Shown in pieces: positions 21,452 through 33,834 of a stretch of DNA of 64,000 nt. The position numbers and the translations under genes were made by a program. How positions within the stretch are numbered: the stretch's first letter is position 1; each line of letters starts with the position of its first letter. Below the pieces are notes generated by a model. That model did not search any database, was not told the origin of the DNA, and was given only the letters and a program-made list of their open reading frames with translations. The DNA comes from Daphnia carinata (taxonomy: Eukaryota; Arthropoda; Branchiopoda; Diplostraca; Daphniidae), in NCBI RefSeq assembly GCF_022539665.2, contig NC_081333.1, positions 310,001-374,000 on the forward strand, read 5' to 3'.

Positions 21452-22527
21452 TTAAAGTGACTGAAAAAATTGACGAAGTTCATCGGCTTCTTTCTTCATT
21501 TCCTCTTTCGTACGCCAGCCGGCGGAGGGTTCCTCATCGCGTTTATTCAGCTCGTCGTAGACTTCGTCGTTTACCTTGAAGTCATTTGGCCGTCGAGGCA
21601 TGATATGAACGTGCACGTGCTGTGATCATCGGTAGATGAAATTCGAAGGAAACAAGACGCATTAGAAAGGTAATTAAAAACTTAAGTTGTAGTTTTTTCT
21701 AACTTGAATGCTTTGTCCAGCATCTGGTCCATCTTGCACGGCGATCATGGAGGAAGAAACCCCGTGGAAAAGTTCCATGCCACGTTGAACGTGTTGTGCG
21801 GTTAAAAATAAATCTGCTAGCTCTTCCGGCTGCATGTCGAGGATACGTTTAGTTGATTTTAATGGCATCACCAGTACGTCTGAATTGAAATTAAAAGGTA
21901 TGTTAATCAAAAAAAAATAATTCCATGAAAAATATTGTAAACATTCTTACGTCCTGGAACGACACATTTTGGTTTAACAAATGCTACAGAATATTTGCTT
22001 TGATAGAAGATTGCCCATCCGTGAATGTTTGCCTGGCCGAACGTGAATGTAGCCTCGTCTTCCGGCAGTGGCAAGGCAGGTGATAGAGGTAAACACTGTC
22101 CAATGTTTTATCAAGAATAATGTGGTTATTTCATACGATATTGTATTTTATTTATTTGCAGAATTTTTAGGAAAACTCACAATGACGTTCTCGTTTTTGC
22201 CGATTATATGGGCCTTTCGTGCAGTAGTATAATCGGGTACGATCGCTCGTTCGAGACGATGCCCTGGATGGCCGACAACATTGCCATGAAGGCCCAGGTC
22301 ATGCCCATCTCTAAAATCTAAGCAAGTAATGTTAGTTTTATCTTAATATTTTTTCCTTCTTCAGGGTGCCACTGTTTCAGACGTTCTGGCAGAACTATTT
22401 ACTGGTATTCAGAAGTAACATTTTTACCTCCATCGTGTTGGCCAAATCGTCCAATAACAGGACTGGAGCATAGAAGCAGAACAACCACTGAAAAGAAGGC
22501 TGCTGCCAATTGATGATGGTGAGACAT
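21452..22527 (-). CDS. Fhit: FHIT-type diadenosine triphosphate hydrolase with signal-peptide extension
   Basis: Histidine-triad hydrolase that cleaves diadenosine polyphosphates. Minus-strand exons 22428-22527, 22181-22317, 21951-22095, 21704-21879 and 21452-21619 join in frame into 241 residues. The core, from TFTFGQANIHGW, carries the family segments VVPGHVLVMPLK, MQPEELADLF, VQDGPDAGQSIQ and the catalytic HVHVHIMPRR. Human FHIT is 147 residues; this protein has about 94 extra at the N-terminus, beginning MSHHHQLAAAFFSVVVLLLC, a clear signal peptide, then a Gly/His/Arg-rich linker (DGHDLGLHGNVVGHPGH). The predicted location is therefore the secretory pathway rather than the cytosol. Splice sites in the extension are canonical and phases agree, so it is unlikely to be a model error. 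Hydrolase activity is inferred from the intact triad. Confidence 0.85.
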
Positions 22528-24057
22528 TTTTTCTTTAATTCGCTGTGTATAACACAAAATCTAGATTAAAGAAGTAATTTTGAATAACTTAAAACAATAA
22601 GAAGGGCATAATTTACCGGTATAGATGGGTCGTCGTTTGATCGAATTTTTAGCAGTTCTTGATGAGCAAAGGCACACAAGTGAGATTGGCTTTTGCTCTT
22701 GTTGTTGGCTGTTATATACCCCGTGAATACATCGAATTACCTACGGGTATCACGTGGCTTCAATGCCCAAAAAGACACTATGCTTGTGATCAAAGATAGC
22801 CAATTATGTTCTTTTAAATTAAATTTTCCAGTGGGGAAAACCGTCCGCGTTACACATACAGTGTTCAGGTTTTCAATTTAGGAAAAACCCGAGATCGTGT
22901 TTTCAACTTTCAATTGGAGATTCGCTTGGCTTGGGAAATCTATGCTGGCACATGTATGGAAGTGAGAGCGGATCCCACTTAATGTGTTTTCTTTTTTTAC
23001 CAATTAAAGTTGGTTGTTAAGCCGTGGCGACAAGTTCAGCCAATATCGTTATCTTCGAGACCCAAGATTCGAAAAAATAGAAGCATACCTATGGTTCTTT
23101 GGCATTCTAAACTTACGCAACCCAGCCGCGTTCGGATCACATTAAGCTTTTGATAATTATCCTTATTTTCCTTAAATTTTGCAAAACAATGTTTTGTTTG
23201 ATCTTTTGTTTATTCGACATTTTATTTCTTATTTTACAGGTGAATATTCTTATTATCCTTTGTGCCATTCTAGATTTCGCTCAAATATTGGAACTATGCC
23301 AAACTTACCTGTAAGGCCGTTCATTGCAGCAGACCATTAATGTCCGTCTAATATGGAGCAGTTCCTACAAACCAAAATTGAACGGGTCAAAATTCGAATT
23401 ATTCGTCACAATCTTTCTAAAAAAATTAGATTATTATGGGTAAAACTCTTTTTCGATCATCTATTTTTATTAATTAAAGTGCTTCTAATTTTACAATAAA
23501 ATTATTTGTATCTTTCTCCAGGTGACCGCCAAAATTCGTTGTTGCACAACTTCCAGCACGTACTTAACTGGTTGGATGCCCACCATTCACTAAACTAATT
23601 TACCTCATCTCATTTACATGTGCCTCTGTAAACGAGTACGTATGCGTAAATTGATGTGACGAATATCTGTCCAAATCGGAATTCCGGGGGAAAAGAGACG
23701 CATGTGGTCGCTAAAGCTGTGTGTGCCATCTTTTCGGTTCTTTTGACCGTCGTCACATTTCAGGTAAATCCTTTGCCAATTTCCACAGCTATGTACACAC
23801 TACGATCACCAAATGTATTGATTTTGCTTAATTTTCCGTAGGTGTATCCATCTGAGTAAATAAGACTATTCTAATTTACTCAGGATATTAATGTACACAT
23901 CGAAAACGTGGCAACTGCCTATTGGTTGGAAGGCCGATGTCATAGTTTTTTGCGTCGTTAGATTTCCGGAGAGGCGTATATAAAAAAGCTAGCCTGTTTA
24001 AGCGTGATAGCACAACTCTTCTAGTCTATCCGTAGATTAGCAGCTCGTTGTACAAAA
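22528..24057. other. Intergenic region with repeat R4 copy 1 and a TATA promoter at its end
   Basis: Between the divergent FHIT and DUF4832 genes. About 22825-23035 is a copy of repeat R4 (gggaaaaccgtccgcgttac, gttggttgttaagccg), seen again at 27372-27500 and 36690-36885. Apart from the promoter noted separately I see no gene; 23200-23900 has only short open stretches. Confidence 0.5.
23977..23985 (+). promoter_or_regulatory. TATA box of the DUF4832 gene
   Basis: tatataaaa lies 73-81 bp upstream of the ATG at 24058, a spacing that leaves about 50 bp of 5' UTR. It is one of the clearer core promoters in the window. Confidence 0.6.
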
Positions 24058-25996
24058 ATGAAGGTTACATTTATTTTGTTTGCGTTTTTTATGCTAGCCT
24101 GTCACGTTGCGCAGAGTCATCAAACAACGGAAAACCAAGCGGTGAGGCCATCAATTTTATCGATTTATTTTTATTATTATTTGAAATCATTTATATTTGC
24201 AATTTCAATCGTTTAAATGGTCTTATAAAGCCAATTAGGAAAAGAATACCTGCTGAACGTCAAGCATCCAACCCTTCGTGTGAGCAAGGATCGCCCCTAA
24301 AGTTCGTACCTTTTGATGGTAAGACTGAAACCTTAACCATAGTTTAAACGAACTCTTTAAGAACTATTGTCCTATCCATAAACAGGAAAAACTTTATTGG
24401 CCAATCCCGAGAGAGGTTACTATCATCACCATCATATTAAATTGTTATCGCACAAACCCATCAGCCAAGAGAATATTAAAAAATGGGCGAAAGAGGGCAT
24501 CACTCTAGCTTTGATGATTTTCGACATCGAGCCATTCGTGAAGAAAGACTTTACTGATGAGGCTTTGAAAAAAATGAAGCTCGATTTCAGTACGCTGCGC
24601 AAGGCTGGTATGAAGGGCATTGTGCGATTCAGCTACAATCAGACGAACATTAAAGGCAACCCCGACAACCACGATTTCCCCAAAACGACCGATGCAGAAA
24701 AACCTCAACTTTTGAAGCACATTAAGCAGCTGGAAAAGGTTTTCAAGGTATGTATGAAAAGCTGATAAAAATTTAAAAGTTGTCTATTAGTTAGTAAATA
24801 TTTTTTTTATTGAAAGGAAAACGTTGATGTCATAAACGTCGTCCAACTTGGACTTATTGGACACTGGGGCGAATGGTATTATTCGAGAAATTATGCAACA
24901 GAAGTGAAGAAGGATGGTCGGAAGGAAGGTTGGAAGGCGAACGAAAAACAGCAAAAAGATCGTAAAGATATAGTTCAAGCTATGATGAAAGCTGTCCCAA
25001 AAAATCGGATGCTTCAGATCCGCTATCCAGCAGCAAAACAGGTAAGACATTTTCATTGCTTTTATTGTTTATTAGCACCTAATTAAACGATTCCTTAAAT
25101 TTTCATTAGAAAATATACGGCAAGGCTAATACGAAACCAGACTATGATAGGTCTACGGAACCTTCGCGTCTGGGTATCCATAATGACTGTTTCTTAGCAG
25201 ACGAAACAGATACAGGTACATTCGCAGATGAATCGGAGAGAAAGTGGCTGGAAGAAGAAGGTCTCAGCGTCATGGTGGGTGGGGAATCGTGCGTAAAAAG
25301 TCCCAATACAGGATGCTCCAATGCAAAAAAACAAATCGAAAAACAGCGTTTTACTTACCTGAATACTGATTTCAACGAAGACGTAGGACAACCGTACAAA
25401 CATACAACAGCGAAAAGAATAATAAAATCTTTGTTTTCATTCCTTCAAAATTTAGGTCATCAAAGATTGGGTTAAGAATAAATGCTATAACGATATAGGC
25501 AACAGAATGGGTTATCGCTTCGAATTCGTTGGAGGGAAATTACAATCGACAGTGAAGAAAGGAGGCAGTTTCTGTGCCTCCCTCAAAATTAAAAATACGG
25601 GTGTGGCACCTCTTTACAATGCCCGCCCTGTTGAGGTTGGATCATTTTTTATTTCTCAGACTGTTCGACAGTTTCTGTTGCTATTGTGACGTTTTGGTAA
25701 ATTTGAATTTGTTTCATGTTTTTTTTTAGGTCATTTTGAGAAATGGAAACAAGAAATCTGGGCCCATTCGCCAATCAAGCATTGATCCCCGTAAATTTGC
25801 GCCTGGCAAAGAGACGACAATTAATTTGAACGTCCAGGTTCCTTCTGATATTGCTCCGGGCAAATACGAAGTCATTTTAAATTTACCTGATGAATCACTA
25901 AAGGATCCAAAGTACAGTATCCTCTTTGCTAATGGTGGGAAAGTCCAAGTCGAAAAGGAACGCTTTAATGTAATTGGTCAAATAACCATCCAGTAG
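24058..25996 (+). CDS. Secreted DUF4874/DUF4832 domain protein
   Basis: Exons 24058-24141, 24231-24318, 24386-24747, 24817-25041, 25110-25382, 25456-25635 and 25730-25996 join in frame into 492 residues. The N-terminus MKVTFILFAFFMLACHVAQS is a signal peptide. The DUF4874 hallmark NPERGYYHH appears at the start of the mature domain, then FSYNQ, then the DUF4832 hallmark LGLIGHWGEWYY, and a C-terminal beta-rich domain (FCASLKIKNTGVAPLYNARP, DIAPGKYEVILNLPD) like those that cap glycoside-hydrolase-type barrels. These domains are commonest in bacterial secreted proteins thought to act on carbohydrates; the function is not established. Introns and codon use look native, so any bacterial origin would be old. 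Its 3' end is duplicated at 35208-35297. Confidence 0.8.
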
Positions 25997-26099
25997 GCTA
26001 CAAAACCCAACTGTGTATGGGTTCCTCTATTATCTTAATCATGAAATAGTTGTGGAGGTGAAATAATATTGCAAGTAGAAATATAATTCAGCTTTCAAG

Positions 26100-27360
26100 C
26101 AAATTCAAGAGTGTGGGTTTGTTGGTTTTTTTATTCTTCTGGAACAGTGTATCATTGGTGATGATTCGCAGAAAAAGTCGATGGAGTCAAAAGCCAAAAC
26201 TTACCCTTCCTCCATTATTGCTACGCGCTATTTTCCTACTTTTAGCGGGAGTGCTCCGAACTATGTTAGTCTCACACAGCAGTTGGGTAATATGCACTAG
26301 TGGATTGCCGCGCGGGCGACGGTACAATACTTTTTCACGTGCTGCATACCTTTTCTCTTTGTCTCCGTATTTAGCCAAAAACAGATCTACAGTTGAATTT
26401 GTTATGCCAGTTCCTTTTTTGTTGGGTTCTGTATCAACAAATTGAAACAGCATTCAAGAATACCTTGATGTTGCTGCTGATTATGAAGCAACAGATGTAT
26501 CGGTTAGCTATTGGAGTATAAACTTTCAAAAAGCATGGTTTATCAGTTCGAAGTTCTTTCACAGGTCACCTATATGCTCTTCAGCAAGGATTTAGTCTAT
26601 TAAAAGATAAAGAAGACCTGGAATTTTCATGTGATCCATTGAAATGGCTTGGCAGAAAGAAAAAAGAACTGAGGTCGCTGAAGAACAAGCTCCACAAACA
26701 AATCTTATGATGTGGGGAATCGCTACATCCTTCATTGATGTGGGTTAATTAACTGTGTCCATAATTTGTTGTGGTTTCAGACAGTATATGTGATCTAGCT
26801 GAGGCTCAACTTCCTGTTGAAAATGTTGCTCATAATCTTTTAACCTGGGCTGAAAGCAGATTCCAGTTATGCCCTATTAATCGGTTCAACAAGTAAGATA
26901 TATATTGCATTTCCTATCACATGTTTAAAAGAAACTGTTTCTTATGCATTTACAGAATTGTTGTTGGGACATTCTTCAGTGCCAAAATATTGCTGGATGT
27001 GTGCCCAATCTTTGGCGAGCTAAACAAAGAAATGGCCAAAAACAAAAAGTATTTCTTTTAAATATAATTTATTGTCTCAATTTAACTATTGTGTGTGTAA
27101 TTGTAGATATTTCAGTTTACACATTGTCAATTTGATACATTGCAGAACTCCTTCCTATCGGAGGTAACAAAATGCACATTAAATCTCTTCAAGAGGATAT
27201 TTAATATTCTATGGCATCGTTCCTGAGTGTTGTGTGTAAGATAATGTAAATGATGAGTGTCTCAATATTGATTCAGGTGATGCTTAACATATTGACAACT
27301 TTGAATCAAAAATCCAACCCACATCCTGTTATTTCACGAATAAGTAAGTAAAACCCATAA
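26100..27360 (+). pseudogene. VTA1/LIP5-like module, copy B (disabled)
   Basis: Begins about 100 bp after the DUF4832 stop and aligns with copy A block by block. It is broken by a TGA in the KSIQEY segment (about 26442), by loss of the donor after EELRSLK (aacaag where A and C have gtacga, about 26690), and by a 2-base insertion at the start of the next exon (acagtatatgtgatc). The acceptors, exon order and the NPHPVIS exon are still recognisable. Nothing eIF4G-like follows. Confidence 0.65.
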
Positions 27361-27371
27361 CTTTCAATTTT

Positions 27372-27500
27372 ACAGTGAGGAAAACCGTTCGCGTTACACG
27401 TAGAGTTTAGGTTTTCGATTTAGGATAAACCCGAAATCATGTTTTCCACTTTCAGCTGGAAATTCGTTAGGCTGGGGAAATCTAGGCACATGTATGGAAG
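27372..27500. repeat. Repeat R4, copy 2
   Basis: Directly follows the VTA1-like copy B and matches 22825-23035 and 36690-36885 (aaaccgttcgcgttacacg, gtatggaagtg). The contiguous block copy B plus R4 recurs as copy C plus R4 at 35400-36885. Confidence 0.7.
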
Positions 27501-28881
27501 TGGGCGCGGAGCTGGCAGTTATGGCTTCAGCGGGAAGTGAAACAAATAGCAGGTCAAACATTCCGTGAACCATAATTATGTTAGGACCGTTTTTAATTAG
27601 GACCGCCCATCGTTACAGAGGGACAGTCAGTTTGCCAAAACATATCAGTCGTTCCACTTTTGCTGTTGCGTACGCTTTGTTCCCCTCGTAGTGCGATGTA
27701 CGTTCACAACGAAGAAGAAACAGCTAAAAGATCTCGCCATACGGCAAACAATGGCTAATGTGTATTCAGTATGTCCATGCAAATTCTTCGCTATTCCAAT
27801 CTAACGATTCCCTGTTCTTTTCGTTGGAAGCAAAATAAGATTGCATCCTACTGCGATCTCCATCTGTCCGAACTCGGGTTGTGTGAATTTGATTCGTTAT
27901 CTTCCTACTACATCCGGAAAACTGCGAGTTTTCTCATGTATTGCTTAAAATGTGAGAACTTCGTCTTACTCCGTGTGGCACGTAATTTCGTAAGATAAAA
28001 AGTCAGTCCACCAGCAATGGACGTTGTGTAGTTAGAAGGAGTACTTTCCAATCAAACGGGGAAGAACGGGGACTCCGCAAATGGATTGAGATAAAGCAGA
28101 TAACAATTGACTTTATCAAGTGAAGCCGTAAAAAAAACGTGATTAAAGAATAATTTCTCGTTCGTTGCTTAAATTGTTATGTCGAAACTTGTTTGTCTCG
28201 TTCCGTATTAGAAAAAGATAACGATATCTGCTGCCTGGATTTTTTTTTATCTTCGCGATGAAGTAAAAAGGCAGTGCGAGATACGAGACGTTGGACATTT
28301 CAAGTTTGTTTAACCCCACCGTAGGAAACAGAGAAGTCCTTATTTCTACACAATAAGGTAAATGTTTCCGATTTTATTCAGTTAGTTTATATGTAGCAAT
28401 TTACGTTTGTTTAAGTATCATAAACTTGTTAAGCTCCAGCTCTTCTCAACGTTAGAAGTGTTTATTTTTTTCTCTCGTAATAATAATTTATATCATATAA
28501 TATAGTAAAGATAAATAAACTTAAGATTTTCTGGCACTATAATTTAACCCAAAAATAATGGCGAGTTATTCAATAGTTAAACGTTCAAATAATCAAAAAG
28601 CTATTTGACTAGTTTTCTTCCGCTATCAACCATCGTCTTGCTCATATGTTTGATGTACCATAACATTTTAAAATTTGCATTCTCGGTCGAATATCTCGTG
28701 TTTATCAAAATGTTTATGTCGTTACTGTTATTTGTTTGTGGAACCAGTGGAGCCATTTGTTCATGATCATAATTTAGAATATGCTGAACATTTTCAAAAT
28801 GTTTTTTTTCTTAGGTTTCCTGTTTCTGAAACAGCAAGCAACAGGGTGGACAATAGAATTAGCAACGAGACGGGCAGTAGA
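27501..28881. promoter_or_regulatory. Upstream region of the kinase/WD40 gene
   Basis: Two TCAGT initiator-like motifs lie at about 27627 (ggacagtcagtttgcc) and 27646 (atatcagtcgttcc), followed by GC-richer transcribed-looking DNA. An acceptor at 28805-28815 (tttttcttag) opens the frame that holds the ATG at 28882, so a non-coding first exon spliced to 28816 is likely. TSS positions are motif-based guesses. Confidence 0.4.
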
Positions 28882-31800
28882 ATGGCAGCCGACGAACAAC
28901 CAAAATTAGAACAGCTTTTGTTTCAAGGGAAAAAATTGGATTGCAAAACCAGTATTTTCGGTGGCGGATGCTGGGGGCTCTTGTTTGACGGACATTGGAG
29001 GGAGAAGAATGAGAATCGAGGTACCGAAAAGGATCGCGTGAAATCAAAGGCTCCTAGTCTAAAAAAAGAAGTTGCGGTAAGAAGAATTAAAAATGAAGAC
29101 TGTCTTGATGGGTGGAAAGCTGTGGCCGACAAGCTCATAGAAGGAAAAGAACTGAATCACAACAATGTCCTACGAGTTTTCGGTTATGAGGAGGACGTGG
29201 CCAATGGATGGAGGTTTTCATTATTTTCACGTTGGTGGCTAAAGAATTAACAGTATGAAATAAAGGCATCTCATTTTTATTTACGGTACAGGTATTTTGC
29301 TCTGGAACCGTACACTGCCACTTTATACGACTATTGCGATTATGAGTACAAGGGACCGATGCCAAATGAATCGCAAGTTCTTTATCAAATTACCAGCGGA
29401 ATCTACTATCTGCATGGAAAAGAAATTATACATGGCGATCTTAATCCATTGAATGTCGTTATAACTGCCCAGTCCCGTCCTGTGCGAATGAAGATTTCAG
29501 ATTTCCGATTGAACAAATTCAGTTACAGTAAAAATCTGTCGGAAAGAAAAGAAAAAATTTCTTGGGAAATGGAACTCTGTAAGAGAAAGTATTGGACATT
29601 GTCAGAGAAAACTGACTCCCTGGAAGGAATCGAAGACGCCACTGAAGATGCCATTGCTGCTGGATGCATTTTGTTTTATTATCTAACCCGTGGCGAACAC
29701 CCTTTTGGTGATGATTTTAAATCAATTTTGAAAAACCTCAAGGAAACGAACCCAATCAATTTAGAAAGTAAGTTGGCATACATTCATCATATTTATTACT
29801 CTAAAGTGGCTTTTTTCTTAACTAAGGTTTACGCAAAGATCACTTTGCCCATGAGCCCATAAAAAAAATGATTATTCCATCCCCAGTAAAAGGATTCAAT
29901 TGGTTGCACATAGCAAATGAGAAATTTAAAGACGCACTTTCAAGTAAGTCCAGAATTTCTGAATTCGTTTATGGCCTGAGTAATCATTTTTACAAATTTA
30001 ATTCATCATCTGATTGAATTTGCAGTCCAAGTCAACACCAGTAAACTACTTGGTAACGGCACTTATGGACACGTGTACGAAGGGAAATTTAATGGCGATC
30101 TTGTTGCGGTTAAACAAATGACGACGACAACGTCACAAAAAGAAATTATTCAAAGAGAAATGAGTACACACATAGGATTGGATCACGTAAATGTAGTGAA
30201 ACTCCTGGATGTCGCTGATTCGGCCGACAATAGAATCACGTAAAATGGCAATCTGGTTTCATTTGAATGTTTTATTTAAGTTAACAACTTGTTAAAACCT
30301 GACAGGCAATTGGTTTTGGAATGGTGTGCCGGGACATTGGCAGATTATTGTGAAAAGAAATATAACGGGCCGGAATTGCCACCGGACGAATTGGTCCTCT
30401 ACCAAATCGCCAACGGATTGCATTACATCCACTCGAGAGAATTGGTGCATCGTGATATTAAACCGGAAAACATCCTCATTTCAAGGACGACGCCCATTCA
30501 AATGAAAGTCTCTGATTTATCGTTTGTTAAAAAAACGCGACATGATATTTTTTCTCAGAGTAAAATCAGAGGAACTCTTCAATGGATGGCCCCTGAGAGG
30601 CTTCAGTTTTTGAATGACCCTGACAACATGCCTGCCGATCTCCCAGATGCAACTATCAAAAGTGACACGTATTCATCCGGATGTGTATTTTTCTATTTCT
30701 TGACGCGTGGCAAACATCCATTTGGGAACAATGCCACTGCTCCTGCCAATATTTTAACTAACAATCCAGTAGAATTCGTCAAGTACAAGGAAGGTAAATC
30801 CTTTCGATAGTAATTTCTTTAAGTCATGTAAAGCAGCAAAAATTCGCCCTTTTTATCAAATTTACTTATTTGACATTTTTAGAAAAATCTTTAGTGGTAG
30901 AGGACGTAAACGGAAAAGTCCTTGTTGTGATTCAGAAGATGATAAAATTTGAAGAAACAAAAAGAATCGGATTGGATGAGGTCATCAAAGAAGTAGCCAA
31001 TTTGTTATACGAGAATAAGGGTAGAACCTCAATCCTTTTATTTCAAAATGAATTGATTATGTCGATCCTTTTATTTCTTTTTAGATAAAATCCAATCTCG
31101 ATTGCGTCACGTTGACATGGATATGGACAATCAGGTCGACTTCATCTGTACCACCACTGAGCCAATTCTTGCATGTATCAGTAAAAAAGAGTTAACATTT
31201 TACACTCGAGAAAATTCTTCTATTCCGTTTTCTAATTGGAAAAAGAAAGTCATTTGTCTACCTCAAAACATCGACGGGGGATCAGTGATATCATTTGAGT
31301 GGAATGTAAATCAATTGGCGGCTGATTTTTTATCCCTGATTTCGGACGTAAACATAGATCCCTAACACTATCTTTATTTGATCTGGTTGTTACGGATAAA
31401 TGTATCGGATAACGAAATCAGGGACAGACAGATTTTATTTTTCCATACAACTAAGAGAAACTCAAACGCATAATTTTGAATTAGATTGACGGTACACAAC
31501 TAGCTGCTGCTTCAAGAGATACGCTCGTCGTATGGAATTACCCAGAGGGCAAAATTCGCTTTCAAAAGAAATTCTCGCATGTCCATCAAATAGAATGGAA
31601 TCCAACCAGGCACAACTTGCTGGCTACTTTTGGAAGGGTAAGTCGCAATGTCAATTTTGGCTGGTCCATCAACAAACTTGGGTCCATTTTCATGTCAAAA
31701 ACCTGTCCATATTGCCAAATGTCGACCATCTGTCCACATTTTTCTTGGTTGAGAAAAGCTTAAAAGTTAGCTGGCGACGACATTTAAAATTTGCTGCAAT

Positions 31801-33834
31801 TCATTGTTTTCATTACCATCATTATTATTCTGATTGAATTGGTAAGAAACTGTTACGATCATAAAGCATTTACCATTTCATGTTTAAAGTTAACGATTCG
31901 TTTCTCAAATTCAAAATTGAAGCCTTCATTTCGATAAAGTGAACATGCGAAGTTGCTAGTTCAACAAAAGCAAAAAATAACCTTTTTATGCCCATTATTG
32001 TGATGCAGTTCATATTTTTTTGTTTGCCCTGTTTATTTTTTGTCACTTCACCATTGCCCATGCAGGAATCAGATCAAGTTGTTTTATGGGATTCAGCCAC
32101 TGGCGACGTGATCACCACAATTGACAGTGAAAGGGTTACGGCTGTGAAGTGGATTTCTGAAAATCAAATCGCTGTGTCTTCTTATAACGGAACGATTAAG
32201 ATTTTTGAAATGGATGAAAACAATTTGACAACAACTCGACTCGTGAAAGAATTCAAACATGGAAGGGAATATTTTTATCTGAAATGGAATGAAAAGACCC
32301 ACTTTTTGACTAGTGGGGGTGATTTCCAGATTAAAGTAAATAATTTGTTTATTGACGTAACAAAATGAAATGGAAGATATCATCGATCTCGTTGGAATTT
32401 GCTTTTTTATTCAATTGTCTTTTTACTTCTTTGCAGATTTGGTCCATGGACCGTGACGAGCCCATTTATAGCCTGTCGATTGAGAAGGAGATTTCGGCAT
32501 TTGCTTGGCGTCCGTGCCCAGGAAATGGGGAAGAAGAGGGCGGAATCAAAATGGCAAGTAAATCGGCCACTCTTGCTTAGTAAGTCCATCTAAACGTAAA
32601 TTCTAGTTTTTTTTGTTTGTTCGACTGTGAACCTTTGTAAACTTCGCCTCTTTTCTTTTCAACGCGAATCACCCGATGAATTGTTACGACTGAATTCAAA
32701 ACTATTAGCCACGGCAGGAGGGGAATCGTTGTCAAATAATTTTTTCTGATTTTAGTAGGTTCAACCTGGAGGTTAACGAACAACGTCATTCGATTGCGGA
32801 AGCTAAACGAAAGGCATACGAGAAAAAAAAACGAAAGAAAAACGCGAGTAGTCGAACAATTGAATTCGCGAATTCAATTCGTTTCCCTGTTTAGTCCTGT
32901 AAAAGAACCTGACAGTCTTTCCAGGTGGCCTACGATTTGCTTAAGTTAAAGGGTAACAAAGAAATGTAAGCAGAGGATCTCATGGAGGAAAGAATGTGGG
33001 CAATTGAAAAGTAGTTCGATCGAGCCGGACTACCATTTTTTTAAATTAAAAAGAACCAGCAATCATTTTGTGAATTGGTGTATGATCTATGTATGCTGTT
33101 TCTATTATCATTTCCCATATTCTCTGATGAGCTTCTTTTTTCCTTTTAGTTCAACAGGAAGTGGCGTTTTTATTTGGAATCCACTGAAAAACGAACAAAA
33201 TCTACAACGTCTTGCTGATATAGAAGTAGATAAGTTGGCCTTTTCATCCGATGGTCGGTTACTTGCAGGTTTCGGCCATAAGAAATTAACGATTTGGTCA
33301 GCGGAGGTGAGAAAACAATCTTTTTAGAATATCGTCGTTTTAGTCATGGTTTTAATAAGAACGCAATGCTACGTCTTTAAAGTAAAAGAAAATTCTTTTA
33401 ACTTTGATCAAATCTTTTTTCTTCCACGCCATTTTTTTTATTTCAGGACTGGAAACAAATTTTAACCTCGGATGTTGATCTAAGTATGGACATAGCAGAT
33501 GTATCGTGGGTTTGCACAGAAAATTCTACAAACTTTTACGAGAATAAAATCATAGTCAATGTTTGGGGCAAGGTAAGTGATAATCGCTTCCAGCGACGGG
33601 TTTCAAATTATTCTGCCTGACGGTTACTTAACAATTTTACCATGGCTTACAGTTAATGCTCCTGCGCATTATTTTCTTTCTGTGTAGCCCAGCAAAGCAT
33701 TTGAATTCGCATTCGAAGAAAGTAAAACTTCTGATTCAGCTAATCCGAAGAAATTAGATGACGAGGACATGGATGCCGATAGCGACGATGCTAGTCCTCC
33801 AACACAGCCAAAGGGCAACTATTCCTCTAAATAG
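28882..33834 (+). CDS. IRE1-like pseudokinase-kinase-WD40 fusion protein
   Basis: Thirteen exons (28882-29213, 29292-29767, 29827-29943, 30026-30239, 30306-30793, 30883-31020, 31085-31305, 31485-31637, 32066-32335, 32437-32579, 33150-33306, 33447-33572, 33688-33834) join in frame into 993 residues. The first kinase domain is degenerate: VAVRRI for VAVK, HGDLNPLN for HRD, DFR for DFG. The second has an intact loop (GNGTYGHVYEG), VAVKQM and HRDIKPENIL, but DLS for DFG. Both carry the IRE1-type segment SGCVFFYFLTRGKHPFG. Where IRE1 has its KEN RNase there is instead a WD40 array (LVVWNYPEGK, VVLWDSATGDVI, IKIWSMDRDEP, GVFIWNPL) and an acidic tail. No signal peptide or transmembrane helix, so probably cytosolic. 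Kinase activity and partners are unknown. A partial copy lies at 14421-15685. Confidence 0.8.

Noticed and set aside
28816-28881. Start codon upstream of 28882 in the kinase/WD40 gene
   Set aside because: The frame is open upstream, but an acceptor at 28815 and no Met between it and 28882 make 28882 the better start.
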